Shown: piece after piece, positions 13,301-28,300 of the stretch
How the letters are laid out: every line of letters begins with the position of its first letter
Numbering within the stretch: position 1 is the stretch's first letter
Assembly (NCBI GenBank): GCA_013339765.2
Contig: CM023457.1
Coordinates: forward strand, 46,333,974-46,397,973
Direction of reading: 5' to 3'
Source: Haemaphysalis longicornis
Taxonomy: Eukaryota; Arthropoda; Arachnida; Ixodida; Ixodidae
Length of the DNA stretch: 64,000 nucleotides
Notes under the pieces: model-generated
The model's input: the letters and a program-made list of their open reading frames with translations, nothing else
Database searches by the model: none
Told to the model about the DNA's origin: nothing
Translations under genes and position numbers: made by a program

Positions 13301-16300
13301 TCGCGGAAGTCCACTATAACAATTTTCGCTAAAATTTAGTCTGTTGTACTCGATAGTCTGCCTAGCCAGGTCCGTTGGTGAGCAAAGCGGACTCTTTAAA
13401 ATGCATGGGGACCAGACAAACCAACAGAAACGGTCTGTTGTAACTGAAAGTCCGTTGTTGCCGGATCCACTGTAACGAGCGTAGACTGTACTCGTTCCAC
13501 TGCTACAGGCCAGGTTCCTCGATGCCAGCGCTGCAGTACGGCGGAGATGCGCAAGAATTGAGGCGGCCGACTTCAAGGTTTATATAGAACCGAGTTGCCG
13601 TGCTCCACGTGTGTTTCAAGCAGAACGTAGAACCTAGCTAGTGGAACCTTTCGTTGCTGATGCCGTGTGATTTCTCATATGCCGCCAGGAGGTGGCGCGG
13701 GCAACAGCAGGCGGCGGTTTTCTGCAGCTGTAGAATATCATTTGCTTTCGAAAACCAAGCATACATTATTCTTTTAATAAAGGAACACTGTAAATTTTTC
13801 TTGTGTACTAATTTCCTGTCTTATATTTGCGTAATGCCTTGTTCTTGTTCAACAAAGTTGACAAGTATGAACATATAAACCGGGCTTAGATGTTTACATT
13901 TGGCTGTGAGTATATAGGACTATTGCGCAGTATCCATTTTACTTTGGCCGGGTGGCTGAGTCGAGTCACAGACAGACAGACAGACCAAAATTTCTGGGTT
14001 CAAGTAGCCCAAGAAAGACTATCGTCTTTAAAAAAACTAAAAAAGGAGTTTCCAATAAATACACCAGATGGTGATAGTTGTCTGCAAGGCACCGTTTTGA
14101 GTTTTCACGGGGTTTGAAGTCATCAGAGCTCCATGTCCACTGGCCTATGGCACCGTAACAAAAGAATTAAATATTTTTGCGCATGGGTAACGTCATGGCT
14201 TATGCAATTTTCACAGACCTCGATACGACAGTGCTATGTACGTCACACAAAAAAAGCATAGAAACTACATGCACTAGAAATCCTGCTAAATCAACACAAA
14301 ATGCCCAAGGCATAAAAAAGAAACACACTGAAAGTGTGGTACAGTCGAGAAAAAGCAGAAACCCTGTCGGCAATTAAACCTTTGACATACACAAGAAACA
14401 AAACCTGTTTTCTACAAGTTGTGAGTTCAATAAATAAATACGCCTACACATTCAAGGTCTTTTAGGCCAAACATTAGCTTTGGGTTAACCAATGTTACCC
14501 GGGTACAAAGTAACACATACCGCTGTCACATGGGCCCTTTCAATCGGACTGAAGCAGCATTGAGTTTTCCAGTGTGCTCAATGCACCACTGTTGCCAAAC
14601 GGCACGTTTCAGTCCCAATTGAGAAATTGCACTTGTGTACGCCAGATGGTGCCAAAAAAAGGCATTTTGTGGCTGACATCGGGTAACCCTGCCTAGGCAT
14701 AGCCGGTATCAGGCGAAGTCGCAGCCGTGACAAGGCCATCCATTTTAACATGATTGTTTGCAGAAGCGGGTGCAATGCTTTATTTAGCGGTCTGTGAGAA
14801 TTTCTTTTGCGATGTCGGCTGGCATCCACCGTGTTTTCCATCACATTAATTTCAACGATGATACTGCAATGTAAACTAGCGAAAACTGCTGTACTCGATA
14901 CAGTTCCATCAGCAGCCGCCTGGCGACGCCACTATTCGTTTCTTTAAGGTTGAATTGAATTGGTCCCATGGTGGTTTAGAAGTGTACACAACTGCAATTT
15001 TAAAAAAAGTAAGCTATTACATTTACTGCATAATACTACGTATCGCACACTTCGACTCAAAGGTAATTTGATGCAGTTTGTGTGCGTTAGTCTGAAGTTG
15101 TTACCATATATCGCAGGGGTTTCAAACATGCGGTCCACGGACCTTTTCAATTGCAGCTCCAGTACTACGCTCATAAGCTGTCTTCGTTTTTTTTTTTTGA
15201 GCACACTCAATGCAGTCACCATGTGTTGAAGCATAACCGTGCAACAAATATTTTATATTTCAGAATCAACGTCCAGATTTGAGTCCTTCTTGAGATTGGC
15301 ATCAATATGTTTTCCGAATCCTGATGCCAAATTCCATTCAAAAATGACCCAGCATATTTACAAGATGTGGGAAAGGACTTGTTTCTTTCAAATGGCAGCG
15401 TTAGCACATATTTTGTTAACCCCCCCCCCTCTTTGTTTCAACTTTCTTCGCTGTCCCCGTTCTTGGGGGACTAAATTTCATGGGTGTGGCTCGCTCACTG
15501 ATGTTAGTTTGAGACCCCTGGTCTGTGGCATTAGTATTCAGCGGGGACGAGAATATCACCGTTCCTTTCCGGTCATGCTTTAAAAACCTCAATCGTGCTT
15601 GGGAAACAAGGATTGGGTTATAGAGAGATCAGGCTCAATTGCGGTTGAAATTGGCCGTGTAGCAGCACCTGATCCGGATTGAGCTTGAATCGAGATCAAC
15701 CCAATCACGATTGAAAGTGCCCATGTGACAAGGGTACTGGCTGATGACCGCAGCGTCATTGCAGCTAGCAAGGCAGTCACAAACCAACAAGAGGTGGCCG
15801 ATGACCAGGGCCACGAAAAGGACGAACCTTGAATTCTTTTGCACACAGCACTCTCGAACGAGGTCTGTGCAATGCTTCACACTCTCCTCACTTTCCCATG
15901 AATTGTACCGTTCGCTCCAATCTTTCCACTTGATGAGAAAAAAATAACGTCCCTGGAGTAGACAGAAAAAAAAAGCAAAGGAAAGCCTATGGGTTACTTT
16001 GGACAATTCAACAGAGAAAAACCAGAAGCACCTGGCAATTTTTAGCAAGAATCCAGCTTTAAGAAACAATTTTTAGAATTATAACAGCAATACATTCACT
16101 AGGCACACATAACCTGAGCACTTACGACGTTTGGCTTGAAATGCCGAGACGCAATAGCAAACTTTGGCATTCAACGTACCTTTTCTTTCTTAATGTCCAA
16201 CACTTTCTCTACTTCATACACTGCAAAAAAAGGAGAAAGAAAAGATCGTGCATTTCATTGGAGATGCCAAGGGGAATTGGCAACAGTTTTCACTGTCTCA

Positions 16301-19300
16301 TTATTAAATTTTTCGAAATCTGTAGCTTTCAATATTGCAAGAAAATACAATAATAAAGAGCAAATTACTGACATCGCACGCAAAAGTGGAGTAGCGTTTA
16401 CACGTTACCCTCACTCTCAACATTCATTTAGGATTACACCTCACTAAGGACTGACAGAAGATCCCGACACTAATAGCTTTGCTATAAAATTGCAGTACAA
16501 AGGAACTTACTGAAAACTCACACCTTTAAAATAGCTCGCATAACATCCAGAGGCCCAATGATTACATTTCACAAAGATTGGAAATGCTCTATCAGTACAG
16601 GTACCCAAATTACAGTGCTGCAGTTGTGGCTGCACTAATAAATCCCTCTCCCATGAAACAGTAGGTAGTTGGGGGACAGGTCCAATCGACCGCTTGAGAA
16701 CACTCCCTGAATGCCTCCTTAACAGCACACAAGTCACTAATGTTTCACGAGCTCATACATAGTACAGTCTACGCTCGGCACAGCGGATCCAGTAACAACA
16801 AACCTCTGGTTACAACAGGCGATTCCTGTTGGTTTGTTCAGTACCCATGCATTTTAAGTGTAACCCACTCCGGCCATAATGGACCCGGCCATAGCACTAT
16901 CAGATTCAATAGACTAAATTTTGTGCGAAAATTGTTTTGACTGAATGTCAATAGCGGACTTCTGCAGTGCTGGCACCTGATTTACTTTTTCTTTGTTTCT
17001 TTTGGCGAGAAAACTACTGTCTGGCAACATTGTCAGCCTAGAACGGGTCATTAGCACAGTCAAGCCAAGCCAGCACCGGTGACCATTTTTTTGTGCGACC
17101 AGCAGCAGGGTAACTGATTTCACCATTTAATAAGCTAAGCACAATCAATGCTTTCGAACATGGCAAAAAAATAGGTCAACATTGCCAAAACTACAGGCCT
17201 GTCTAACCAGGTGGTCCGCTCTACCGTCAAGAGCAAGGACGCCAATGAAAAGCGCAACTCCGGTGAGATTGAACACCATTTTTAAATACGCTATGTGGCG
17301 CACCTGGAGGCCGAGTCTGCCCTCATCAATTTTTTGCGTAATAAAGAATTCAGGCTCGGTGAAGTTCAGCATTTATTATTCCTATGCATGCACCGCTCCT
17401 GTTCCCTTCAATGAAAAAGGCAAGGTTGTGCCACAGGTTGTGTGGAGTCCAACTGGTCTGACTTTCCGTTTCACAGCCACCCTTCATCAGATTATTTCAT
17501 GTCAGCTGTTTTACTGACCACGATGCGATCAATAAAAAGTGCGCAAGCTGCCTTGGGGAACGTCAGGCAAAGATCCGTATAGTTTGACAAACATTTTCAG
17601 GTAAACCTCCTGCCTCGTCCCAAAGGGTTTGAAAAAAGCCTGGTGAATTCTGCTGGCCATGAATGATTTTTATAGCTGTTTAGTAACTGCTGCTAATTAT
17701 ATTCTTGCTTTATTTGTTCAGCTTTACGCACTTTACGCATCTTTACGCACTTAAACCACTTGTGCTAGGCCTTTTCCAAATGTGCTAAGCTTCGAAAATA
17801 GCATTAGGCAATTCTTTTCCCTGCTACGAATGCTGTGCAGAGTTGCTGCAAGCGTGTATAAAGAACAAACTGTCTGTAGCATTTATATGCAATACTGGTC
17901 AAGGTCTCACTTTGCGCTCATGTAACCCCCCCACCTTCCCCTGTTCGGAATGCATACTTCGGATACTGCAGACATTTTTTGCCAGATTTTGAGGGAACAT
18001 TGTAACTGGCGTAAACTGTATACAATGGTGAGCACTGCTAGATGGGGTAGTGCTGCCAAAAGGAGCACTAGCTGATCTCCGCCCTCACAATATATAGCAG
18101 TGCCGTTGCCTCCCTTCCAACTAACACAAACTGCAGCACTTGCATTTACGAATGATGCGCACCAGCACATCAAGCACTGATGTCTGCGCGCTGCCTGACA
18201 TTCAACTTACTGCCTCCTGGCGTCCACTCATCCGAGCACATTGAGGTCTGGGCATCCGCTTCTTCCTTGCTATCTGTTTTGAGGGCAAAAGTAGATGGCT
18301 TCGCTTAAAATTTCGCAAAAATAATAACCCACATTTTGAAACCTGCTCCCCACAAACATTACAAAACAGTGCACAATGATTTTTGGTGAAATAATGGTAC
18401 AGCAAAGCTTACCATCACTTGGTCACAGTATCGTAGGATATTGATCACTAGGATACTGATCACAGTATCCTAGTGTTGGGCATCCATATCCTCACTGAAG
18501 TCATTACATCCCCTCTTTTGCGATGAGGGACTCCAACTCCCCCTCTTTAGTGGAGCAATGCCATGCTACTCTTTAAAAGCAAGGAGCAGGTATTAGATTA
18601 GAGGCTGTCATGTGTCAGGGCAGTCCCCCGAGAGGGGATGCACCAAAACCCCTAGAAAAGAAAAACGGACCAATCCCCGAGCGCTTCTACGGAGCCCAAA
18701 GGCACCATGACCAAATATGGAAGTTAAATGGGGAGCCAATCCATGAGTGATACAATGGAGCCAAACGGCATAACGACCAAATATGGAAAACGATTGGCAA
18801 AGGCATGGGAGAGCAGAGCTCAGAAGGTATATAAAGGAGGAGTCCAAGTAGAAGGAGAAACAAGGAACGGGGCGGAAGGAGGAGCACGCCAGCTTTGAGG
18901 AATGAGCCACCAACTATGCCTACCAAACCTGGGCAGGAGCGGGGCAGCCTTGCATCGGCCGCGGCGTCCTAGTCGCACCACCACCGCGTATTGGTGGCCC
19001 CAGCAGTGATGGTTGGGCACATGTGGCCAGCGTTCACACCCCGTCGACCTTCACTTCGACAGTCCCACAAGGCTACGTTCCAGCATCCTCCTGGGTACCT
19101 CCTCCTGCAGCGGCTACCACAAGGGTAGCCACAGAGAAACCACTTCGGGACGCGCAGTGCCAACGCCATCACGTAATGACTACATGCGGCGACCCCGGCA
19201 CCACCACGAGACAACTAAAGCTACCACTGCGTCATGGAAACGCAACGGGTACGCCACATCAACGCCGACGAACCGGGGTAGGCCAGTCCAATAGGGACAT

Positions 19301-22300
19301 ATTTTGAAGGACACAACTAGGAACTGGTTGTTGTAGAGACAGTGCTTAGGACATGACGATTAGTTAGCAGTGAGTGGATAGGGGTTCTTGGATTTGACTG
19401 AGTGACTTTTGGTTTTGATTTGGATCTCTTCTGTGATATTCAATTACGAGATTCATTGTTTATAAGTTTTTTTTGCTGCTTGTGGCTAGTGTGGTTTAAT
19501 TAAGGTTTTACGTGTGTATGTAATAAATGTGCGTTTGGGTAATCCAACCAACGGTCTCTCAGCTGGTCGAGACACACTATCGTGACAGAGGCGTGCACAT
19601 GCAAGTCATAGAAAGCTGTCATGCTGCCCCTCATTAAAGGCCGACTGCTCCCAAATTTCACCTCTGCCAAATTTTTAACAGCAGAGCTGTTTAGGCCGAG
19701 CCTTTTCCATCCACCACAACAAAAAACCTCGACACCCCAAGAAAAAATGTGGTTAGGGAGGCCCCGGGAATGGAACCCGGGACCTTTACACCATGAAACC
19801 AGCAACCTAACCACTGCGCCACCCCAAAGGCCCTAGGGGTACGGGGTTAGCAGCGGCATGGGAACAATAACATGTGCAGCCAATTGGAAAGAAAACCAAA
19901 GCGCTTCCTGTGGTCGGAATCGAACCTGGGTCCCGTGCTTTATGAAACCACGTCCATCCAACTGAGCTATCATCGCATTCCGGGCACACAGCCTTTCCTC
20001 TGGGTTTGTAGCGCGGGCATTGTCTCCAAACTTGGCAGCGGGTTAACACAGTCCACTTTGGAGAGTTGTGAAAGCCTGTGGACGAAACAATCTGGGACTG
20101 CCAGTCGTGGAGGACTTCCAGCGGCAAGTTTGGAAATAAATGTGAGGTGCAACATCCGGGTCTCCAACGAAGGGAGAGGGGCCGCCAGCTCTGCTGTCTT
20201 TCCAGCCTTGCACCACTAGTGCAAGCTGCGCCAATTTTTTTTTAACGTGCAGTTCTCACCCCCAAATCAACTGGGACTCAACCGGCAAACCCAGGTAACA
20301 CCTCACTAATCAGTTAGAAGCACTTAAAATAGCTCAACAGCAGACCACACTGCACCTGCCGCGTATCAAGTAAACTGCCATGAAGCACATGCGACGTTTC
20401 GGCCGGCCAGATGCTTCGTCCTCCGGCCATCCAGGCAGCTGAAGAACCGGTCGAGCTCTGCTGTGAGCGCTTCACCATTTCATGTGGCGTGCACACTTAA
20501 AGGAGCCATGAAGAGAAAATGCAAGTTGGTTTTATTTGAAAGATTTCGTGTTTTTAATGCCCCCAGCCTTGTCGGATACAAACGGTGCTTTATTCACTGA
20601 GAAATTAACAATTTAGGTAAAATTTTGATTTTCCTTCCCGCTCAATCTTGCATTTTCGTGGCCCAAATGCATCACTGGAACAGTAGTATTAACTCTATGC
20701 TGGAACCGACCGCTCTGCAGCCTAGAGTACCTTCATTCACGCATCCGCCGTACAGGGTAGAGACACGTATACGCTGGCGCCGCCATTTTTCGATTGCTCG
20801 CTCGCCGCCGAAGCAAGTCATTGTGTCAAAACCGCGCTAAAATTATCGCCGCAAAGCGGTTTACTAAAGAATTTTGAATCATATTGTCTGTTTCGCGTTG
20901 CTAGGTCTCGTGGGGAAAAGAAAAGAACAAAGCAATGAGCACGTTGGCCCAATCGCGGCGGCACGGGACCGTTGAAAGGTTGTTCCACCCTGTATTGCGG
21001 TGTTGCTTTGTTCCCGCGTTTCTTTACGTTTCCCGAACCTAGATGGCGCCACCATACCGTGGCAAGCGTTTGGTTTGTTTTTGCCCGCATTTAACGTGGC
21101 TTATTTTGTTCTGGGAGAAAATCGTTCCTGAAACAGTGCTCGCTCGAAAATGTGGTCACGAAAGACACCGTCTTGCGTCAACCGGCCATGTCGCTGAGAC
21201 AACCCCAACCCCCGTAGTGCTGTGCAGCTAAACAAGCATCTGTGCGCAGTACGAACAGCATACGCATCAGTACTCTAGTTTACATGTGCTTTCTAACTTC
21301 CACGTTTGTCCCATCATTCTTATTCCTTTGTAAAGAATGCGCCCAAAATTTAAGCGCAAATCGCTCGTTCGGCTAGTTTGTAAGCTCTACAAGTCAACTA
21401 ATTGCGTCTGCTTCTGCCAGCCTCCCCCAATCGCAGAGCTTAGCCATGTGACGACATAGGTTCTGTTGCGGGAAATGAGCTGTGGGCGCATGACCATTCC
21501 CGTTTTTCCTAATTATGTGCTTATTTGAGCGAGTTTACGTTAAAGTGGTGCAGTATGATTCTACGCACACTTTTGAATGAACCAAACTTGTGTTTTCTCT
21601 TCATGGCTCCTTTAAGCTTGGGCGTAGGCTTGCTCCCGAGCTGCTGTCCAATACAGTGGCTCACTGCAACTACACTTCAGCCTGGTTGTAACGTCTACAC
21701 TGTCAGTTTCAGTTTCACAATCACCGATTTTTGCAGATTGCTTGCGGTATGCATGCGTGTATTTCAGCTGGCATACTTTGCATCTTGCAGTCTTTTACGG
21801 CACACTGTATGGAATAAGGGTTTTCAAGAGGCCAGAATTTACAGTGCAGTTGGCCTTTAAAGTCATTCCTCTTAATCTCTAGAGGAGGATAATTGCAACT
21901 CTTCTTAAGCAGGAACAATGATGTGTCATCTACTTCACTATAATGTGGAGAATTATTGAGTGCCCATAAATTCCCTTTTTTTGTTGAAGACTGGCATACA
22001 TGATCCCGTAGAAACCGTGGTGCAAGAGTACTTTTTAAAAGCTTGCACGCTGCGAGTAAACTGCATAAAGGCAGTGTCCAGCATACCTTCAGATGAAACA
22101 GCAAGAAATGCTGAAGTTCTGTCCAGATGGAACCCAAAGTGGGAAGTGTCTACACGATTCTGCACAGATGAAACAGCACATCCACAGGAAACTTATTGAT
22201 TGATTGTGGGTTTAACGCACCGACGCAATGCAGGCGATGAGGCGCGCCGTAGTGGAGGGCTCCAGATTAATTTTGGCCACCTGGGGATCTTTAACGTGCG

Positions 22301-25300
22301 CCGAAATCTCGTACACACGGCGTTTTTGCTTTTCGCCTCCATCCCAAAAGCGGCCGCCGCGACTGGGAATTGAACCAGCGACCTCGTGCTCAGCAGCGCA
22401 ACGCCTTAGCCACTCAGCCACCGCGGTGGGTTGAACGTGAACTATTTCTCTGACAGTCATGGGTACATCCTCTAGTAATGGTGGTAGCAACATGGTAAAG
22501 GCAGCCAAGCTACGCTTTTACAATGCAGGGTCATTCTTAGCTGCTGTATAAGTCAATTTTTTATTCCTTTCCCTTACCAGGAATTAAATTTCGGACAAAC
22601 AAAGTGTTTTCCCATAGAAAAAAGTAATTTGAAAGTATCCTTTTAGTAGATAGTTATAGCAGAGCAAAGAAACGGTCCCGGTACAGCGCCTGATACACAG
22701 TCGGTGCACATGCACATGCACCCAGCCAGTCTCAGTGTCTCCCCCTCTAAGCCGGCGCAATGGCGCCGGTCAGCTAGTGGTACCGTACTGGGACCGGTTT
22801 TCCGCCCTTCTATACCTCTCCCAAGGAGGTTGTATAAAATTGAGCTCTCCACTATATGCCATCGATGCGCGTGATTCATATGCGAAAATAAGCCAATATA
22901 AATTTTTAACATGGCCACCGTTGTGCCCATAGCCCCCCCTCCCCCTGAAAAGAATTTCAGGTATGGTGCTGGCCACACTTTGCAATTCCGTCCTTGTCAA
23001 TACACATTCACACAAGGTGCTTGTATAACAAATGGAGAGATGCAGGAGCTCCGATCACCTGAAGACCAAGTAGTGCTCCCGTCACACTTGCTTTGCCAGT
23101 TGCCCGCCACCATGTCGAAGTTATCAACTACCGTCAGCAGTTCATGACTTAGCATCCCTGCGCACATCCGTGCTTCCTTCCTATCCCTCCTAAGTGCATT
23201 GAAGTCTCTGATAATTAGTATTTGGTAGTCCCTCTGAAGGTTAAGTATATCCTCCTGAAGGCACTCTCACAACTCTTTGTTCCTCTCCTGGTCCACATGT
23301 CGCACCCCCACCGCTGTCTGTCGCCCTGCCAGTGGCCCCATCATCCGCAGGTGCTCCTTGCAGTTGCTTCTCACCCTTGTCCATCCTTGGTTGGGCGGGA
23401 AAATAACTCCAACGACTCCCTCCTTGTCGCATCCTTCCCAACACAACGCGTGATGACCAGGGGGGGGGGGGGGGGGGGGGTTTCGTCGCCCCGGTCTCCG
23501 CTACAGCATACACGGTGAGTCGCTATTTGGCCATCGTTTGGAATATTTCCTCCCACTTGCAATGGGTGCGGCCCGACTGTATGATCAAAAGGGCCAGCTT
23601 CACACCGCCCCTGTACTTCCCGCTTCTCCAATGATAATGGCCTCTTGAGCACTGGCCCTTCCTTTCTTTGGAAGCGTCACTGGCGACGGCCAATGACAAC
23701 CAGTTCTACAGCTTCCCAGAGAGCTTCCAGGCTGGGTTCCACTCTGCCTATTCCCTTCCTTCACCACTGAGGCATCCCTTTTAAAGCGAAGCTTTAGTGT
23801 CCTCAGTGATGCCGTTGTACACCAATACGCCCTGCAGGAAAGCCAACTTTCGCTGATGATGATGATGAATAATAATGGATGAAGTGAAGGAAAAAAACGC
23901 TTCCCGTGGCCGGAATCAAACCTCGGTCCTTCGTGTTGTGAAGCCGGCATCTACCCGATTGCTTCGTTTCAACATGGCCGAAGTGAACGACAAGCAGCAG
24001 GCATCGACTCGCACTGTACACACCAATCCCAAACGTTAGGCCTCCAGAGTGCATACCCGAGAGTTGCTGTGGGTATTTCAGAAAGGTCGTGCGTACCTCC
24101 AGAGCAGCACACTCGCAGTGTGGGAATGGCCAACCAAAGGATCCATCACGAGGAAGCTGCACGTTCAAACATCGTCATAACGGAGGGGTGCGTGAGTGTT
24201 TTAGTCTCTCCGTCCTAAAGAGGGGGTTCCTGCTTCGACTATCGCCCCTGCCACATGGCGCCCCCTGTCTACATGGTGCCCAATGTCTCCTGTGAAGCTC
24301 CCCAGACCCAGTACTCTTTCCAGGTCAAAGAAACGTGCTCCCACTTTCTCACAGAGCATCTGCAGATGCTCGTTCGCGAAAAGTAAACCCACCTGTGAGG
24401 TGCGTCCTCAACCAGTGATCCCCGGGATGAGAATGCGACCAGATTCGAGCCCTTACCTGCCCACGCCTTTTCAAGTTTTGCTCCCAATCTTTCCGCCTCT
24501 CCCATCAGGATTTCCTCCAGGCCAAGGTGTAGCACAAAAGTGCAGTGCACCTTTCTGGCTTGCTTCTCGTACGCTTCAATGAACTCATGAGCCTGGTCCA
24601 CTGTCGCATCCCTCCAGTACAGATACTCCACACTGCCATTATCTCCAAGCCCTTCAACCAGTGCCTTGGCAAAACGGCCCACATTGCCATTCCCCCCCCC
24701 CCCCACTATAACTTTTCTAGAAATCTTTTCTGGAGGTCTCATCCACAGTGCTCAGCAGCTTTGGGACGGGGGAACTGTCCACCCTCCAAGCCCCCTCTTC
24801 TCGTGTCCTGGGCTTTATCGTAGTTAGACGGTTGAGAATCCCTGTTCGTCCGTTCATCCAGAGCCGCCTCCTGTTCAAAGACAGAATTTCCTTGTACTTT
24901 GTGGGTTTCCTCCGTGACCCCCATTCCACCCGCTCCATCCCCCTGCATGGGCGTCCTGTTTCACCCGTACATTCGCTCCTGTGGAGGCCTGTAATGGCGC
25001 CCCTGCATGATGATGATGATATTGGTGACATCCCCTGTATAACAGGTGATCAACAATAAATCCGGATCTTGCATCGGTCTAAGACGCATCTAGCAACGTC
25101 TTGCACTTCCACCAACACCCTCCGTGGCCCTATTTCTCCACCAGTGCTCCAGCCTTCTTTTTGTTGTTTTGATGGTTTCCCAATGTGGCTGTTGTTTTGG
25201 ACTGTGGAAGCCCGGCACCATTGCAAGCAGGTCTGGTAGCGCCACCTACACATGCGCACAGGCACTATGGAAGGCGGAAACATCCGGGTCTTGGGTCCCT

Positions 25301-28300
25301 GCCACCGCGGCCGGAGGTTCGAGTTCGGTGCACTCCAAAACGACGTGGCACACTGTCTCCTTGGCCTGATTGCAGCTGCTGCAGGTGCTGTCGAGGCCCT
25401 CTGTGGACTTGGCGCATCAGGAACAAGTGTGGAGCACCCCGCTGCGAGCCTGGGCTCCTCCTCGATGCCCACCTTGTTGCCGCTGTAGATGTTCAGAGCC
25501 GGCTTCTCCAGCACCGCTTGCTTCCGTCGCTCTAGTTCGGTCGCCGGGCATTAACCATCGCCCATCAGAAGTCTGGCTGAGCCGCTTCTCAAATGCCAGC
25601 TTGGCCACCGCCTCATGCACCTCAAAGGAGGACCACCCCATGTCCCCCTGCACCGCTCCGTTCGGCACAAAGCCGTGCACACCCAACGCAGCCCGCCCAG
25701 CCTCTTGCTGCCTTGTTTCCAGTGCGTGGCAGGTGGACAACGACAAGCAGAGGTCTGTATTCCGGAAGGTGAGCACGGGGACCACCACCGCCTTGCACAG
25801 CGCCCGGGACACCTAGAAGCAGCTGAAGGCCCACAGGGTGCGTGACCTGAGGAAGGCCCCAAAGGTCCTCTTCGTAGGCCGCGCTGTAGTGGGATTCATT
25901 CGAGATTGTCACACCGAAGTATTTATACCTGGTGGTCCACTGGACTAGGTCACCCTGTAAAAGCAGTGGCGGGCCTTTGGTGTCCTCAGTTGAGTGACAC
26001 GACATCGTGGCGACTTTCTGGCACTGAAGCATATCCTCAGCAATGTGCCACGCTGGACACGATGTCGAGCGCGTGGTCTGCAGCTCCTGTGTGTTCCCAC
26101 CCACCAAAACAATGTTGTCGGCGTAGAACAGGGCAGGCAACTTGCAAACGCGCTGCTCTTCGTCCTACAGGTAACTCAGGTCAAACCCCAGACCTCTGCT
26201 CGTGAGGCACCTCTCCATTCCGACCAGGAACAGCATGAACAGAAGTGGGGGTACAACACGGGCATCCCCGACGCAGCCCATGAGACGCCTCCACTGGTCC
26301 TGTGAGTGAGTCCCCCCCAAGGATCATCACCTGCATGCCAGTGTAGAAGCTGATCAGCAGCCGCAAGAGCTCATCGGGCAGGCCAAGATTCCTGAGTGTC
26401 TCCCACAGCTTGGGGTGATACACAGTCATAAGCTTGGGTGAAGCCTGGCTCCGCACGGGGTTGATCCCAAGACCGCTCGTCGCCTCTCTGCCTCCCACAC
26501 CAGGTTTGCTCTCCTGCTTGTGCTGCTCCCGCGACTCCTCCTCATCGCTGCTCCTCACTGCCAGCTTGTTCTCCAAAAATTCTACCCTGCAGACAAGCTG
26601 GGCTACCAGGGTCCACTCAGCGTCCGCCCACCGCACCTGCTCCTCCTTTTCGAATACTCGTGCCTGCAGCTGATCCACCTTTCTTGAAATGCCTTTCCAG
26701 ACAACTCCATCATTCTGCACACTCCACACACGAAACCTTCCAACGCATCGCTGTGGACGGCCACCCAGCCGCACTTCTCGCACCTCACCATTGTCAAACC
26801 GTCTACGCCTTTCACGGCAGCCGAGGATCGGTTCGAAAAACAGATGCCAACAAAAATTGGAAATACTCCCCGCTTGCGAGGCAGTCTTGTTCCGAAAAAA
26901 AAATGCCGCTCCAACATTCGCTGTCGACGTGAGACTGCTAGCGCTCCCTTATGGTAGGTGTCGTGTTACGTCTCCTCGCGCTGCATCTGTCGGTGTCAAC
27001 CTGAAGAAAACACCCAGTTGTGTGTAGGCGTTGGCATGCTAGACAGCTAGGCGCAAGCTCCCCAAAAAGACAATAAACACGGCAGCACTGGTGACCGGGG
27101 CACCGTACAGCCCCCAAAACTCCCGTCGATAGCACTTTGGGGCTGCAACCCTTCCAACCGCAGCTTGCCACCACACAGACACCACCTCCCCCACTTATCA
27201 GCGTGGACACACATGCGCAAAGTCAGAGAGCCAGCACCCCTGTCAACGTTATTGGTTGCCCTACCGTGCCCAGTAGATGGCGGCATCGAAATAATGTTTA
27301 CTTTTTTTTACTCTGCATGGGCGTTTTCCACAATATTCTCAAAAGAAAATAATTGTATTATGAATGCCTAATCTAAAATGTCCCAGATTAAAGCTGTTTT
27401 AAACGAAGGCGAATAGTTCTGAGCAACAAAGTTTTGTGTCATTTACTTTGAGGCTGATTCGCCTCACGCTACGGCAGCTGGTAAGCCGGAATAAGGAAAG
27501 CGCAAACAGTGTGCTAGAACGTGTTACTGTTCTTTCGTAAACATAGCAGAGCAGAGAACCAGTCCCAGTATGGTACCCAGTAAGCGACTGGTGCTACTGC
27601 GCGTGCGCAGAGGAGGAAAAACTGGTTGTGCTCATGTGCAGGTGTACCAATTACCATACCGGGATCGGTCCTCCCCTCTGCTATAACTCTCTATTGAAAA
27701 GGATTCTAAAGCTCCGGAGTCCAACAAATAAATTGAGGCCGGTACCTCCTCCGCTGTAAACTTATTTCGTGGTTTCGCTAATAATTCCCACAGTAGGTAG
27801 CCGGGAAATAGAATGCCTTCATAGCGCGCACACAAAAGTCACTAATGTTTTACGAACTCACACGAGGTATTCCCTTGTGAGCACTTCTACAGTTGCCAGC
27901 GTTAGCAGAAGGAGAACAAATGATTCAGGCTATCGCAAAGCGTATCTCTGCACCAGTTGTCCATCTCTCCACTGTGATATACGGCACTAACTACGCTACT
28001 GAGATATACAGATTATACACGCCTGAACATCATGCACTGGAGGCAGCAGGCTGCTGGACTTCTGACTTACCGCCTGCAGACGTCGATCCGTCGTTCACGC
28101 AACATCTGGTCGCGGCCTGCACTTGTTCCTCGCTTATCCGTTCCACGACGACGCGCGCATACTTGGAGAGTTTTTCGTCGTCTTCTACAAAATCTAAAGG
28201 GTCGCAAAGCACAAGAGCACCGTTTAGCCCCAAATTGGAACGCAACCGCAATCAGCAGGATGAACAGAAGCCCGGCAGACACGCTGCAATGACAGCATGC

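Noticed and set aside
16507..16737. Minus-strand frame of 76 codons near SUV39H exon 4 with a GTAAGT donor
   Set aside because: Exons 3 and 4 already join in phase without it, and its peptide resembles no chromatin protein.
21721..22137. Minus-strand frame of 138 codons with scattered cysteines
   Set aside because: Considered as a THAP or transposase exon, but the spacing fits no pattern I recognise and no splice partner was found.
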